DNA of 21,594 nucleotides from Paramacrobiotus richtersi. Taxonomy: Eukaryota > Tardigrada > Eutardigrada > Parachela > Macrobiotidae. The position numbers and the translations under genes are program-made. Positions 1 to 12,155 of this stretch are shown here, piece by piece. The stretch covers positions 1-21,594 of the forward strand of contig JAQGAU010001075.1 in assembly GCA_034698045.1 (NCBI GenBank), in the 5' to 3' direction. The notes beneath the pieces are model-generated. The model had not been told where the DNA came from. It did no database searches and saw nothing but the letters and a program-made list of their open reading frames with translations. Each line of letters begins with the position of its first letter. The stretch's first letter is position 1.

Positions 1-3000
1 AATATATATGTCGACGTAAACGAACTTGTGACGTAATGTAGAATCGTGTAGATTAATCTCTTGTACTGTTGATGTAGTCTTTAATTATTAATATGGTACA
101 ACTGTACAAGCAGAAAGTTGTTCCAAAACGTTAATTACTGGGCTATATTGTGCCGTTCCCGGTATGTGATAAAGTCACTGTTAATTGAATTAAGGGGACA
201 ATATATAAATGTATGTATGGTTTTCTTGTTATAGTTTGATGCAAAACGGCACTGTTACCAAACGGCAAGTGGAAGACTCTTTCGACAGCAATATCTGCCG
301 CTGCACCGGTGGGTTTATGCTTTAACATCTGACTGATTATTCAATCCAGAAGCCGGTTTTCTTTTTGTTTATTTGTATCGTTTTTGCACAAAAGTATATA
401 ACGATATTGAATTACAAAAAGGTTGGATTTTCAGGATATCGACCAATCTTGGATGCGTTCAAGTCGTTCGCGGCCGCAGGCGTTAATTCCGGTGTTCCAG
501 ATATTGAGGTTAATAACCTATGATAAATAATAAACTCGGTTTTTGAGAACAAAACACCGAAACACTCGGAGAAGAAAACTTGTGAAACGTATTGTACATT
601 TTAAAGGACTATCGTATGCATGTGAAGCCACTTAATTAGAATTATACCGGTAACCCTTTAAGATATTTTAATAATCAACGTGCAATTGTTAATAATATAC
701 TTTTCCATTCTGAGAATAATTCCTACTCTACTGCTAATTTGTAGTTTAAAATACTACTGTAGATTCAACATTTTTCTTATCTTAAATTCGGATATTCAAA
801 TAAGAACTTGCTGTTGTCAGTTGCAACAATTCAATACAAGCTGTATATATAAGTATATGCAGTGACGATATCTTTCGTTGCCCTGAATTTTACGAAACTG
901 GACACCTCAGCAAAATTCTCAGAATGTTTCGAAATTTAGCTAGATTTCTTTTTCAGAATTCCGATTCACTTGTTGCACTCTGCCGCAAACTCCACAACTC
1001 TTTATCCACAAATTCCAACGGTCACTATTACGTCCGGGAGCAATGTAAATCCGTGCGTGATTTTGCACCGCCATGGCATGTGCCTACCACCCTAAACGAG
1101 CTGTACGCGTTACTACCACCGTTAACCGGGCAGAATGTCTACTTTGTGGTTGGACGAACCGGAAAGGGTAATTCTTGGCTCTAATAATCATGAATAACTG
1201 AATACTACGCATGGACGTTTGCATTACTCTTTCAAGACGATAACCCCCCCCCCCCTGTGATTAATTTGTTTATTTTTAGGCTTTTCAATATGTAATTTTC
1301 GGTAGATTATTGTATGTACTCTTGTGTTAATATACTTACAGAATGACATGGGTATGTTTATTCTCAAATTAAGTGAATGATTTGTAATTGGCGCTGATTG
1401 CCTACCGGAAGAAAATATCAACATATGAATTGTTTTATTGTCATTCCTGCACTTCAGCGCAGATAGGTGTGCTATACGTATAAATCAATAATCACAGCGT
1501 AGGTTTCTATTTACGTTCTAAAGGTGTTTATGACGACGGTCCTTATGATGCATATATCGACTTGAAGAAACTTAAGGATCTGTACGAACTGAGTTTTACG
1601 GCGGGCAGCATTTTCCGTTTTGGATCTGCTATCCCGCTGCGTGACGTGATTGAGACGTATCGTGCATTTTCCGACATGGACGGATATCGATATTTGGCGG
1701 AAATGGCCAACTTAATCAGCAAAACTGCTCATGTAGCAGTTAGAAATGTAAGATTAATAAAAATATGCAGAGTTCAGCATACAGAAAACTGAATACATAA
1801 TTATAAGTAAGGACTTTACTTGGAGCCAGATCATGGACCGTGTGCGACTGTTTTGAATACCCATATGTATGAAGTATGGATGTTGGCATGTAAATTTAGA
1901 TTTCTTTTACGTTCGACGACATGTGCTGCACTTTTTGTATTTAACGTTTGTAATAAACATGCAGAAAATCTCATTAATTTATTTGTACATATTTAATTAC
2001 TGGGCCAGTAATGTGTTTGTTTTGTTCTTTAATGTTAGATTGGATCATGGGGCGGAAATATGGCCATGAAAAATCGCCATAAGGAGTTTCCATCTGAAAC
2101 ATTTTTAACCATGGTGGCATCCAACGCTACGATTTTCACTGGTATATATAATCGAATTCAAGTTACTCCATATCTGCACTGCATTATACAATAATTAATC
2201 ACTTTAAAACTGGACGCATGAACAATAAATGAAATTTTTCCTAAAACTGTACTGTTTTCTGTTAAGTATACCGTGCGTATTATCACACTTGTACGAATAA
2301 ATAATTATATATTTTAAATAAGATTTTTAAAAAAGTAATTTTGAGACAAAAAACACTGCATCAATCGCAGACTTTGTGGTTAGTGATGTTATGCCGATTT
2401 GTTTTAATATGAAAATATGGTGTTAGGACCTGATAATAAAGAAGTTAGCGCGGAAGACTTTCTCAACCTGGATTTGAAAGGGAAAGTGATTTTACGTGCG
2501 GAACTACCGCCATTCGGAAATGATTACGTCTTCAAAACGTACAAAGTCATGCCAAGATCACAGGTACAGGCTTTGTTATTACTACACTCGAAGAACTTAA
2601 TATCCACAATCCGATCTGCAGATCATAATTACAGTTGTTTTGATCGTTTATTATACAGAATGCCCATGCCCTTGTAAATGCTGCATTCCGTGCAAAAATC
2701 GACAAAAGCCAGGGAACGTTCATTGTATCAGAAAAACCGTGTATTGTTTTTGGCAACATTGCTGCTAATTTCGTAAGTTACACCCGTCCATATTTCACAT
2801 TTAATTTCTCTGTTACAAGTGTTATGCTAAACAGGTACACGCTTCTCAAACGGAGACGTTCCTGACCGGAAAGAACATTGGTGATGTCAGTGTGCTGCAG
2901 CAAGCGTTGCAAACATTGAGTAACGAAGTGAACCCCGTGGCGGATCCGTCTGAAGCCAGTCCGGAGTACAAACGATCTGTTTGCATAGGACTGCTGTACA

Positions 3001-6000
3001 AGGCAGGTTACGCACTCCCAAAAACCACATTATTGCTAAAACTGCTTTGGGTAGTTTTCGTACATTCGTCGTCTGCAATACCTTTATTTTTATAAGACTT
3101 ACATTATTCACTTTATAGCCTTTACACATATTTAGATGCATTTATTCTTGAACAACATAATTATTATCTGAAATCGTTGTCGGTATATCTACAGAAAAAT
3201 TGCAGTAATACGTTTTCTTATGATACCTGCCGGAGGGTCATGTACCGATGGACATGAAATTTTTATTACAACGTCTTTGTACCGTTTTGATCTAATTAGT
3301 GTTCGAAGCTGAAAATGAACTTCTTTTGTTGGGCATTAAATTCTAAACGAACGGACCTTGGTGTTACAGTTTGCCCTAGCCATTGTTGGCGACTTTGCGG
3401 ATCCGCGGTACCGCGGCGCGGTGAGCAGTTTGCGTCTGGAGCGAGCGATTTCCAGTGGCACCCAGTCGTATCCAACCAAGAAAGAAAACTGGCCACTGAC
3501 GCAGCCCATTCCCAAACTGGAATCCATGGTCCAGTGTACGGGAGAAGCGAAATACATTGCGGATATAGATCAGGATAGGATGCTACATGCGGCTTTCGTC
3601 CTAACCACACAGGGCAATGCTACCATTTACCGCATCGATGCTAGTCCGGCACTGGTAAGAACGATCCTTCCTGTATACCTCTATAACCGTACTACGTACT
3701 ATAAGTTTTTTAATGCCACAACCACTATCTAATCATTCTCGTGTAGGAATATTTCTGATTTCTGTTCCATAATATTTGTCAAAAAGATTGAATAATTATA
3801 AGCAGTTCATATGTGAGAAGATATGTAAGCTATGCTTGGGTGATGCGTATGGCTAAAACCCAGCGGTTTTCTTAGCCGTGTTAAGCAGTGTGCTAAACTC
3901 CTTTCTAAAACTCGGTTAGCACGAAACACAACAGTACAAAGCAATGAGCTGCTGCTTACATAATTAGGTACTATGTAGACCGTATAGCACGGGAAGCTTT
4001 CACCCTATAGTTTGGCAAATTTCAACAGGCGCTTCCCGGCGTTGTTCGGGTCTTCACAGCAGCAGACATACCAGGCGTCAACAACGTCTTTCCGCTGAAC
4101 GACCCCAGTTACCCAACACCTCTAGAAGAACTAATGGCCGTTCGACAATCCGTATATGCCGGACAACCGGTAGCAATCGTTGTAGCAGGTAGCGTGAATC
4201 TAGCGCCAAATTTTCACATATCCGTTCAATTAAAAGAAATTATTGTGCAGATACGAAAGAACTTGCGGAGGCCGGAGCCAAACTTGTCAAGGTAGAATAC
4301 AGCAACATCCGGCTGCCAATCATTACGTGTCAGGATGCCATTCGGGAGAATTCTTTCTATCCGGCCCCCGCTCCCGTTGTTATGGGGGATGCAGACACTG
4401 CGATAGCGAATGCACCACGGAAAGTCAGTGGGGAACTACTGCTTGGGCATCAGACTCATTTTCACATGGAAACTATGGTAAACAGACGAGAACTGGTCTG
4501 TTCTTTAAAAATTCCTCAATCTGTTTTGATTAAATAGGTTTCCGTAGCGTATCCTACCGAAAACGGTGTAGATTTGGACGCTGGTACACAATGGGTCGAT
4601 TATGTCCAAGATGGGGTGGCCAATGTTACCGGGATCAACAAGAACAAGTTAGGTTCTGTATTGCTGCGCTCATTACAAAATCTTTTTAACATCCATCCGG
4701 TGGCCTCACGATAATCAATGTGCAGGATTAACATATCTGTAAGAAGATGTGGCGGTGGTTTCGGCGCCAAGATCCACCGTAACAACCATATGTCATGTGC
4801 AGTGGCAATGGCAGCGGTAATTTTGAAAAGGTAAGCTAATAGCGTGTTTATCCGTACTCTGTCATCTACTAATAGTATACGAATTCTTGTGCATTTTTAT
4901 GACGGTTCCCCATACCGAGCACTTTCACTTATAGACCTGTTAAAATGCACATGAGCTTGTGGGACAATTCGAAGATGGTAGGGAAGCGGAATGCATATTT
5001 CGGAAAGTATACGGCCGGCTTTGATGAGAATGGAAAACTGCTGGGGGTTGCGTGCGATGTTTTCGGCAATATCGGTTAGTTTACAGTCCACTTGAAACTA
5101 GGAACTTTTAGTAAGCATTTAGTACGCAGGAACCGCAGCATGATAAATTAAAATTAATGACGGATTGTACATATTGCCGCTACTTGTATGCATATGGTAT
5201 GCCTTGTTACCTAATTCGCTGTAATCTCTACGTGAATCACAAACTAAAGATGCATTCGAATGGAACAGGCGCTTACCTTGGATGCCCTCCCATAGTTTTC
5301 TGGAGCTTCTACGGAGATAACGGTATGGACTATGGACTAACTTTGTCGTACAGTTTCTTAAAAATTCGTAATGTACGTAACCTATACATGTATGCATGCC
5401 AGTTTCAATACACGCTTCCTTAACATGCAGAAACCATGCATAAAGCGCTCTAACAGCAAGCTTTCCCTTTACAGTGTACAAGTGCGACAACTGGAAATAC
5501 AACCTACTGTTGTGCAAAACAAACATACCGGCTAACGTATTTATGCGGGCGCCAGGTAACCTGGAACTGACCACTGGAGATTTTAAGATGTTTAGGTTTA
5601 ACGCAAAACCCTGCTCTGTGGTTATTCTTCTCCAAATTCGTGTAGGATGTATCGAGGCAATGTTTTTTATCGAATCCATAATGGAGCATATTGCCTTCGC
5701 CCTGAAGAAACCTTCCATAGAAATTAAGCAGGCCAACTTCTATAATAACGGCGATATGATGCTGGTGGGGAAAGCTATCGATGACTGCATTATGCCGCAA
5801 GTGACCACACAGCTGCTGGAATCGGCAGCGTACAAGGACCGTGTGACGACGGTTGAGCAGTTCAATAAGGCTAATCGATGGCGAAAACGGGGACTCGGTA
5901 TCGCACCCATAAGGTAACTCCAAGTCTTCACGGAAGTAATATCTACAACGTTTTGTGAGCGCCTTGTTTGTTAGGTTTCCGTGTACATGGGAGTTTGCTT

Positions 6001-7800
6001 ATTTTGGCTGTCTGGTAACGGTTTACCACAACGGAGGATTTGTCGCCGTGACGCACGGCGGAGTTGAGATCGGTCAGGGTATCAATACCAGAGTAAGCTA
6101 CCCATCCATACTTTTCACAAATCCACAGTATAACGGAGACTTCTGAAACAGAAAACCGATGTTTCGTTCAGGTGGCGCAAGTTGTGGCTTACGAGTTGGG
6201 AATTGATCTGAAATACGTGGTTATCCAGCCTACACAAGCCATTACCACTCCGAATTCTGTATGCACTGGAGCCTCGATCACCAGCGAAATCTGTGCTTTG
6301 GTAATGCTGACGATTTTTTTTCCTATGTCAACCTTGTACTACAGTAATAAGACCGGAATAGAAAGCAAATGATTCGCATCTGATCTTCATGTTGAAACTG
6401 GGCATTGCAAAACTCTGTAGGCTGCGATTGACTGTTGTAAACAAATCAATGAAAAAATGAAAGCAACGAGAGCCTCCATGCCTGCGGGATCTACGTGGGA
6501 AGAGATTGTGGAGAAAGCGTTCGTTGTTGGAGTAAACCTTAGCGCGCAAGCTTGGTAAGAGTTATTATCAAATGATAGTCGTTTGTCACTTTTTATACTG
6601 TTGCGCGATCCAGCATCAGTCCACGTAGTCTACATACGACTTGGTAACTTGGATTCTTTCTTTTCTAGGGCCGCTCCTAAAGCCATCGAATCGAATGCAG
6701 TAGAATACAACACATACGGCACAAGTACGTACCATAGAAAGAATATCTGTTTTCTTCAATATTATCAGCACAAATGCATATGAATTGTCTTACAGCCTGC
6801 ATCGAGGTGGAAGTTGATATCTTGACTGGAGAGTACCAAATCAACCGGGCGGACCTTTTGTATGACTGCGGCGAATCAATGTCACCACTTGTTGGTAAGG
6901 ACTGGGCAGCTTTTATACGACAGTTTAGTTCACCTGAAATTGGACACCTGAATAACTTACAGTACCCATAAAATAAGCTTAATCAGTCACTCCATCTGTG
7001 TGGTATCCCATTTATTTTAATTTACGAGAAGAATATACTTCAAGTACAGCATTTTCTCTGACACAAGAAGGATGCCGAGAAGCTGATATATATATAAGCT
7101 TATTTATCAGTAAATCCGTAGTCACTACTGAAACTGACAAAACTACAGTTTGTTTCCATAAAGCCATGCAATAAAGAACACAGCGTAAAATAATTATGAT
7201 GACCGAAATTTTCTTTATGTGTTAGATGTGGGACAGGTGGAGGGGGCCTTCATCCAAGGCCTGGGTTACATGACTTCGGAGGAAGTACTCTTTGATCCGA
7301 AGACCGGAGAGAATCTGACTTTCGGAACTTGGAAATACAAACCACCGACGACGAAGGATATTCCCATCGATTTTCGCGTTGCCATCCTACAAAACGCTCC
7401 CAACCCAAGAGGCGTTTTACGCAGCAAAAGTATGTGGCCATATCACTAATATCTTTATCCCGTTTCTTGTTTGATCTAATTGGAAGTTATACGTACAATT
7501 AGAATTAGGTTTACAGTACAATTCTGACATGTTTAGTGGTTGGAGAGCCACCGATCTGTATGAGTATTTCCGTGATTTCTGCGCTCAGGAACGCTGTTTA
7601 TGCGCATTTACGAGAAAGCGGAAAGGGTGACGACTGGATTCCCATTGGCAAGTTTGATAATTTTCTATCTGAGCGTCGAACAGCAAAAATGAACTAATCG
7701 TTCTTCAATTGTTCTAATTGCAGAAGCACCGCTGACAGTGGACAGACTGCAGCAATACGGACAGATTAACATATCGCAAATGAAATACAAGGATTACTAA
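1..7800 (+). CDS. AOX: Aldehyde oxidase-like molybdo-flavoenzyme (5' truncated, 26 exons)
   Basis: Enzyme of the xanthine dehydrogenase/aldehyde oxidase family, which oxidises aldehydes or N-heterocycles using molybdopterin, two [2Fe-2S] clusters and FAD. Reconstructed exons: 1-15, 235-308, 435-508, 957-1167, 1503-1747, 2039-2141, 2427-2563, 2659-2772, 2835-3002, 3370-3654, 4029-4188, 4251-4477, 4538-4647, 4726-4830, 4935-5074, 5269-5322, 5475-5555, 5646-5913, 5975-6092, 6172-6300, 6421-6554, 6669-6724, 6796-6894, 7226-7429, 7537-about 7651 (or 7626), 7724-7800 (TAA). Signatures in order: second 2Fe-2S motif ICRCTGYRPI (exons 2-3); FAD domain FVVGRTGKG and IGSWGGNMAMKNRHKEFPS; molybdopterin domain LLGHQTHFHMET, VRRCGGGFGAK, MRAPG, THGGVEIGQGINT, DVGQVEGAFIQGLGY, and VGEPP with the catalytic Glu. 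Glu802 of bovine xanthine dehydrogenase is Ile here, FRGFGG is MRAPG, and the FFxGYR NAD-region motif is absent. This favours an oxidase over a dehydrogenase. The first 2Fe-2S cluster and the start codon lie left of the window. Exon phases agree at every junction except the last one. Confidence 0.93.
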
Positions 7801-8644
7801 ACCAGTAGCCATTTCTTCGCAACGCAGACTACGAGTGAAATTTGAATATCTTTTTGATTGAACATTAAATTCATGACAAATCGATGTTGATTTCATGCAG
7901 CTGCATGTGCTCATTTAACTCGTATAATTATGTCATATCGCATATGTCATTCAGATTTTGTATCTCTTACCGATCAGAAAATGTTTCGTTCGGTGTTTCT
8001 GTAATTTGCCATTGTATGATTTCGACTTTGTAATGGTACCAAACTTCAAAATATACTTCAAACCAAACAAACTTCAAAATATACATTGCAGAATGATTAT
8101 ACGTACGACTTCGAGCTAGCGTTTTTCGGAGATGTGTGGGACTCGATTTAGCCAACCACATGCCATGTCAACGTTCAGCTGTTGCAGGCTGATAACTGGC
8201 TCACAATTGTCAGAAGCAACAAAGGTGATTAAAGAAAAAATAAAAATACCGAGTCAGAAGAACAGAAGAATGAAGAAAAGGTCGTACGTAATTATTAAAG
8301 ACGCGTCCGTTGGTTTAAAGACGATTGCTTGCTCGCACAGTGGCTAGTTCGTTTAGAATAATCATGCAGATGCTTCGGCGCCATGCGGAATGTCCACCGC
8401 TATAATTTCAATTAACAGAAAAAATCTGCGTCGTTAAAGGCGGTGCTGATGGAAAGGGGCGCAGAATTCGTTAATAAGGACAATTTTGTAAGGACCTATC
8501 GAGTTCATGTCTGTGCTCATAAAGCGCGTTTGTCGGTGTTCTACTACGTGTCCTCATCTCATGTGTAATCAGGGGCTAACTTTTACTTTATACTTTGCGA
8601 CCAGACTTGAAGTCCCAAATGGGTTGCCTGCTCTTGTGTTGTAA
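7801..8644. other. Intergenic stretch between convergent genes
   Basis: Begins with the oxidase 3' flank; a possible polyadenylation signal ATTAAA lies at 7864-7869. It holds a short direct repeat at 8040-8084. Open frames here, such as 8132-8347 plus, have no recognisable domain or composition suggesting a gene. I see no RNA gene. Confidence 0.5.
8040..8084. repeat. 17-base direct repeat, two copies
   Basis: CAAACTTCAAAATATAC occurs at 8040-8056 and again at 8068-8084, a 28-base period. Its role is unknown; it may be a small local duplication in AT-rich flank. Confidence 0.8.
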
Positions 8645-8695
8645 TAATGATAATAATAATTATTATTCTTGTTTTTTATATGAATCCGCGTTTCG

Positions 8696-8701
8696 TTTAT
8701 T
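8696..8701 (-). promoter_or_regulatory. Polyadenylation signal of receptor copy 1
   Basis: AATAAA on the minus strand about 105 bases downstream of the receptor stop codon. It falls in the part of the 3' flank that is similar to the flank of receptor copy 2, where the matching position reads AGTAAA. Confidence 0.5.
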
Positions 8702-8806
8702 CGATAATGTAGGCAAGGTCACACGACTGAGAAAGTTAAGGCCCCACATGGAAAAAAGTTGTATCGTATTCACAGTGCATTCAATATTTGGTCTAAACAT
8801 GTGTGG

Positions 8807-10030
8807 TCAATACCGAAAGCAATCAGATAGAACTGGAACAGAGAATGACATCTGCGAATTTTCTCCCAAGACAGCAATTCGGTTCCATCTGTCTGCACTT
8901 GGAACCCTGACGTCGGCCATTGTGAGTGTGGATTCTTTTCTCCAGGATCTTAAGTGATGTAATCCCAGACGCCGTAAAAATATACGGAATCCCATTCTAT
9001 AATTTCTGTTCAGTCCAAAAAGCAGCAGCGGATCAACAAAAGAAATCGAGTATATCAGTACCACAGCAGCACCGTGCCCCAGTGCTGTATCGGAAACCAT
9101 ATTGTCTTTCGTTCTTGGCTTCTTCGACGGCGCTATTTCATCTGAGCCAAGCACCCGTAAGTAATGACTAATTATGGTAGGTATTCCATAGGCAACTGTG
9201 ACTAGTAATACAAAGAAAAACACTCGGATAGAACGGAATTCAGAACTCTGAAACACCCGCCGGATCGCGCTCGTTTCGAATGGCGCCGATTCGCTGATTG
9301 GCGGCAAAGTGACAGTGCTGATGCGGCGTCTTAAACCATCAGCCAATCGTATTCGTCGGTAGGCGACAATGATGATGTGGCCATACAGGACGACAGCGAT
9401 GCTCAGCGGAATGATATTTTGCAGGGTGACGTAAATATCAACTAGTGGAGTGTTACAGATGAAGCAAGTACATGGTACCAGCATAAGAAGACTGCACGAC
9501 TCTTTACCACTGAAATCATACGGATACCATGAAAATATTGAAGGTAGAAAAAATTCAGCAAAACCGATAACTGCAGGGAGACCCCAGCACAGAAGAATAG
9601 TCACAACGAAAAAAACCTTCATCCGTTGACGGTGGAATTCGGGATGGAAGAGCCGCACATGACGTTCAACAGCAATCGCTGTCACATGAGCAAAGCGGAC
9701 AGAAATGAAGTATTCATTGGAAGCAAAATACAACTGGCACATAGTATGACCGGCGGACCAACAATGGCTTTCCATCCATTGTTTAATTTTTATTGGGAGT
9801 ATGATCAAACATAACCCAAAGTCCGCCGCAGCGTCCGATATCAGCAGCAGGTTTGGAAACGTTTGGAGCTTTTTAACACTAAGAACAGACGCACAAAAAC
9901 TGAAATTGACCAGAAAAGCGGCTACTGGGAGAATTAATAGAGCACAGTACGGTATTCGTCCTGACGGTTGAGTACATTCGCAACTGTGGTCCTCGATCCA
10001 AAAACTGGATGAATTGTGCATGTGGTTCAT
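8807..10030 (-). CDS. Class A (rhodopsin-like) orphan GPCR, copy 1
   Basis: Single-exon seven-helix receptor of 407 residues in the plasma membrane; ligand unknown. The start is the ATG at 10030 because the frame further upstream (to 10138) opens only with GTG, and the other copy differs there by one base, so that part is not frame-conserved. Residues from this start: N-glycosylation site NSS at 6; TM1 about 27-51; TM2 with Asp70 in SDAAADF; Cys90 before TM3; ERH at 122-124 in place of DRY; TM4 Trp149; extracellular loop 2 rich in Cys; TM5 Pro208 in NIIPLSIAVVLYGH; loop 3 with RRIR and RRR; TM6 Pro284 in YGIP; TM7 ends FVDPLLLF (Asp-Pro at 333-334) in place of NPxxY. It carries 13 more residues after GENSQM than copy 2. 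I do not recognise a ligand subfamily. It converges on the oxidase gene and diverges from copy 2. Confidence 0.87.
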   Translation of the reverse strand: MNHMHNSSSFWIEDHSCECTQPSGRIPYCALLILPVAAFLVNFSFCASVLSVKKLQTFPNLLLISDAAADFGLCLIILPIKIKQWMESHCWSAGHTMCQLYFASNEYFISVRFAHVTAIAVERHVRLFHPEFHRQRMKVFFVVTILLCWGLPAVIGFAEFFLPSIFSWYPYDFSGKESCSLLMLVPCTCFICNTPLVDIYVTLQNIIPLSIAVVLYGHIIIVAYRRIRLADGLRRRISTVTLPPISESAPFETSAIRRVFQSSEFRSIRVFFFVLLVTVAYGIPTIISHYLRVLGSDEIAPSKKPRTKDNMVSDTALGHGAAVVLIYSISFVDPLLLFGLNRNYRMGFRIFLRRLGLHHLRSWRKESTLTMADVRVPSADRWNRIAVLGENSQMSFSVPVLSDCFRY

Positions 10031-11705
10031 GGCTGTGCAGTTGGTATTACGGAAGTGCACAGTAAACAGTCCGCTTACGTGTTCTGCAAAGATTGTTCCA
10101 AGAATGAGGAATCGATGTATCAGGCCCCAAACAAACACTTACTCCGTTAGGTACAGCAACAGAGAGTCGCTGCTTGATGATCCTTTTTGTATGATACGTA
10201 TGTTGGACCGCAAATTTAGATGCTTGGTACCTGGAACACCACGCCTTGTCGACTAGGTGTTTACCTTTCTGGTTCGAAATCATCAGTTAACGTATTTGTT
10301 TATTCGCCTAGCGAACGGGGTCGTATATATTTATTTACACCTTGTACGCCTCCTTTATTTGTTGATCAGGGGCTTCAGACAACCGGAGACATTTGTAAAC
10401 AAAAGATAACGATTGCGGGATGTAGCGCTGCGTACAGTATCACTACGGCGCGCAAATATTGAACAGTTGCAGCACAGTATAGCTATTCTATGGTTGCAGC
10501 TATGAATTGTCATAACTCATTACGTCTATATGCGGACATAGTTATCATTACGCGCTTGTCCACCTCTGTATGAAATTAGTTTACTATCTTTTTGCATACA
10601 TTTGCTAGTCACAGCTGGCGTCGCGCTGACCGAACATATTGTTGCAGGAATGTAACCGTTTGCTGATAACTTTACTATAATGAACTCCCGTAATTGAGCA
10701 CTTGGAAAAATTATTTCATGGTTCTTTCAATATGCGAAAGTCTAGTTTTATTATGCGGCTATTTTTATGTTAAAGCCTGCTCTGTTTATAATTTAGCACT
10801 ATTCACAAAGGAAGCGTAGGAAGGAGAAATACATGTCGAAATGAGGGCATTAACTTCCCATAAGAATAAATCATGCAGTAAAGCTCGAGGAGAGAATGCG
10901 GAGAACGCTTAAAACACTTAACTATGTACAGTATGGCTGGTACATCCCTGCCGCAGGAGCTATACGAAAGCACCGGCCAATGTACGTTTATAGGTGTGAG
11001 TCTTTGTCAGTCAACGTCGGGTAAGGAAGCACCCAAAACACGTTGGCTACTTTACTTCAGATTGGAAGCGGTTCTTTGTTTTAGCTATAACAACGCATAC
11101 AACGGCATAAACAAAACAGCACAAGCACCACAACGACTCCTTTTGGCAAACTCTCCCGACTCGTGGCGGATTTTTGTGGATAAGTGAAGATTAACCGGAG
11201 CGCTTCTGGATCCCCCGATCCCAGGGTTTCAAAGGCTAATGGGCGAAAGAGGTGTTCACTCGTGATTTTCTGATATTTAAAATCGGGCGACCTTTCCGAG
11301 TTCAGCACGTAACGCTATCGCGCTGGTCTACTTCCAAGCGGCAGAGAGATAGGCCATAGCGGCGGTGGAACGGCGGGTTGCGTCCCATGTCACCTTTTTT
11401 TACCGCTCGATCCCAAAGCGCAGGAGCGGCACTGCATCAGTCCAGGATATGTGGTTCTATTACGGTCGTAGAATAAATAGGTCCATAAAGTGTAATTTAC
11501 GTGGGAGAAAGGATCACGTCTGCCCAGTAAATGTGCTGCGCAACGCTAACAGTGCGGCACATACGGGCATACATATAGCACTTTTATGCCGTCGCATTAT
11601 TATGCACTCCCATAACCCGGCATCGACTATGCAACTTTCCAACAATCTAGTCCTTACACTGCCAGTTTTACTGCTGGATCAAAAAGGTCTGATAAGATCC
11701 CCTTT

Positions 11706-11740
11706 CGAAAAAGGGTGCACAGATCTGCGCACCCTTTTCG
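11706..11740. repeat. Near-perfect short inverted repeat (hairpin)
   Basis: CGAAAAAGGGTGC (11706-11718) pairs with GCACCCTTTTCG (11729-11740) with one bulged A. The centre CAGATCTG (11720-11727) is itself palindromic, leaving only one mismatched pair (11719/11728). No gene surrounds it. Confidence 0.85.
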
Positions 11741-12155
11741 GTAATTGCTTTCCCTTCAATTACATTCAGCCTGTGGAAAAGGACCGCTCCTGTGCAAACG
11801 CAACCGAGAGATCTTCCTTACCATTTTGCAAACCGTGTTAAAGACCGTACTATTTGTATTCAGACGCACGCATACGCACGAGTTCAAACAACGGTGTTCG
11901 CTTGGTCATCCCGGCGCTTTCTGTAAGACTGTAACGATTCTCCTTTATTTACAATTAGCAGCTCCAGGTATTTTGTAGCAGTTGACGTGTCCTACAGTCA
12001 GACCAAAGATCAAAAAGTTCTGAAAAAAAAGTTTCTTATTTCTCGAAGATTAAAAAGTTGTTCAATCTTGTAAGGTGCTATAGTTTCATTAAATCAAACA
12101 TCTTCGTCATTAAAAAAAACAGTAAGGATGGAAAGAAGCGCGTAATTCGTAACTG

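Larger units (their letters stand above)
8645..10725 (-). repeat. Left arm of ~2 kb inverted duplication (receptor copy 1)
   Basis: Read on the minus strand, this arm matches 12635-14705 on the plus strand through the receptor gene, its 3' flank and about 700 bases of 5' flank. Examples outside the coding part: ACAAATGTCT..GGTTG and AAAGGAGGCGTACAA (minus strand of about 10352-10395, matching about 12915-12970), GACCCCGTTCG (about 10310-10322, matching about 13001-13011) and TTTTTCCAAGTG (about 10693-10704, matching about 12645-12656). Outer limits are approximate, placed where similarity fades by eye. Small indels are common in the flanks, so the duplication is not recent. Confidence 0.85.

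Noticed and set aside
1244..1255. Run of twelve C residues
   Set aside because: Intronic homopolymer with no sign of function; it may also be length-uncertain in sequencing.
5119..5736. 205-codon open frame on the minus strand
   Set aside because: It lies antisense to three well-supported oxidase exons and their introns, with no domain of its own.
10031..10138. Longer N-terminus of receptor copy 1 resembling a signal peptide (LILGTIF...)
   Set aside because: The opening codon is GTG, and the same nucleotides in copy 2 are in another frame.
11365..11841. 158-codon plus-strand frame
   Set aside because: It starts with GTG, shows no domain, and spans the short hairpin at 11706-11740.
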